A DNA stretch of 13,336 nt from an uncultured Lachnospiraceae bacterium. Its GTDB lineage: Bacteria > Bacillota > Clostridia > Lachnospirales > Lachnospiraceae. The DNA is taken from the NCBI GenBank assembly GCA_905193085.1, contig CAJJNI010000055.1, forward strand, positions 1 through 13,336. The letters run 5' to 3'. Position numbers and translations under genes: made by a program. The notes under the pieces are model-generated. The model made no database searches, was not told the origin of the DNA, and worked only from the letters and a program-made list of their open reading frames with translations. Positions 13,129 to 13,336 of this stretch are shown here, one piece after another (the first letter of the stretch is position 1; the number at the start of each line of letters is the position of its first letter).

Positions 13129-13205
13129 TATTTTTTTCTCCTTCCCTTTCATAAATAAGTACATGATGTTTTTATCAAAATCACTTAGCTATGCCGCTTG
13201 CATTA

Positions 13206-13234
13206 ATTATAAAATATGTTTTATGGCTTGAAAA
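13206..13234 (-). promoter_or_regulatory. Promoter of the membrane-protein gene (and possibly pgi)
   Basis: Minus strand TTTTCA (13234-13229), 17-bp spacer, perfect TATAAT (13211-13206). The transcript would start near 13199, leaving a leader of about 70 bases to the ATG at 13128. Bases 13235-13336 contain no gene that I can recognise. Confidence 0.6.
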
Positions 13235-13336
13235 GGGGGAATCGTTCAACAAATTCTTACTAAATATGCGCAATTCTGACAGAAGATATCCTACTATACT
13301 CCAAATAAAATAATAAATTTTTGCTTCGTTTGTTTT

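Noticed and set aside
12424..13164. ATG at 13164 as start of the membrane protein
   Set aside because: The AAGGAG used for initiation lies inside this extension; the ATG at 13128 is correctly spaced from it.
13261..13336. Possible plus-strand promoter (TATACT at 13295-13300)
   Set aside because: No acceptable -35 hexamer and no gene visible within the remaining bases.

Overview
The window looks like the chromosome of a low-GC, flagellated, gut-type Firmicute, most likely Lachnospiraceae (something like Lachnospira/[Eubacterium] eligens or Roseburia). This is inferred from the AT-rich composition, the Lachnospiraceae-style flagellin C-terminus, type I dockerin-like repeats, a pectin-type SGNH acetylesterase, an MsmK/UgpC-type sugar ABC ATPase, a CdaR/PucR-type regulator and a YEHQST-type Rpn nuclease. 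No species call can be proven from the sequence alone.

Layout. (1) 1-1448, minus strand: end of a small acyl-activation cluster. A gene resembling the BtrH family but lacking its 5' half is followed by a stand-alone acyl carrier protein and an adenylation enzyme that starts on the ACP stop codon and leaves the window. (2) 1473-2714: a terminator, then a complete PucR/CdaR-type regulator with its own promoter. (3) 2816-3642: a degraded area holding the 3' part of a flagellin gene (5' end missing, one frameshift) and scraps of a RelB-like/Txe-YoeB-like toxin-antitoxin (TA) pair. (4) 3729-5100: MsmK/UgpC-type ABC ATPase with a long leader. (5) 5229-6830: two-gene operon of a secreted SGNH (CE12-like) esterase and a lipoprotein. 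(6) 6911-8268: InlB-repeat/FnIII/dockerin cell-surface protein lacking its N-terminus and signal peptide. (7) 8440-8709, plus strand: a small hypothetical gene. (8) 8803-9473: wreck of an mqsR/mqsA-type TA module with internal deletions and a frameshift in an 8-T run. (9) 9880-10887, plus strand: an Rpn-family nuclease gene with eight tandem four-residue repeats and a strong internal ribosome binding site, which fits a gene-within-gene toxin/antitoxin. (10) 10932-13234: terminator, glucose-6-phosphate isomerase, and a membrane protein with its own promoter.

The housekeeping genes (ABC ATPase, pgi, regulator, esterase) are intact. Between them lie three genes missing their 5' ends (BtrH-like, flagellin, dockerin protein) and two decayed TA modules. 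The most interesting live candidates are the rpn locus and the ACP/adenylation/BtrH-like acyl-transfer cluster.
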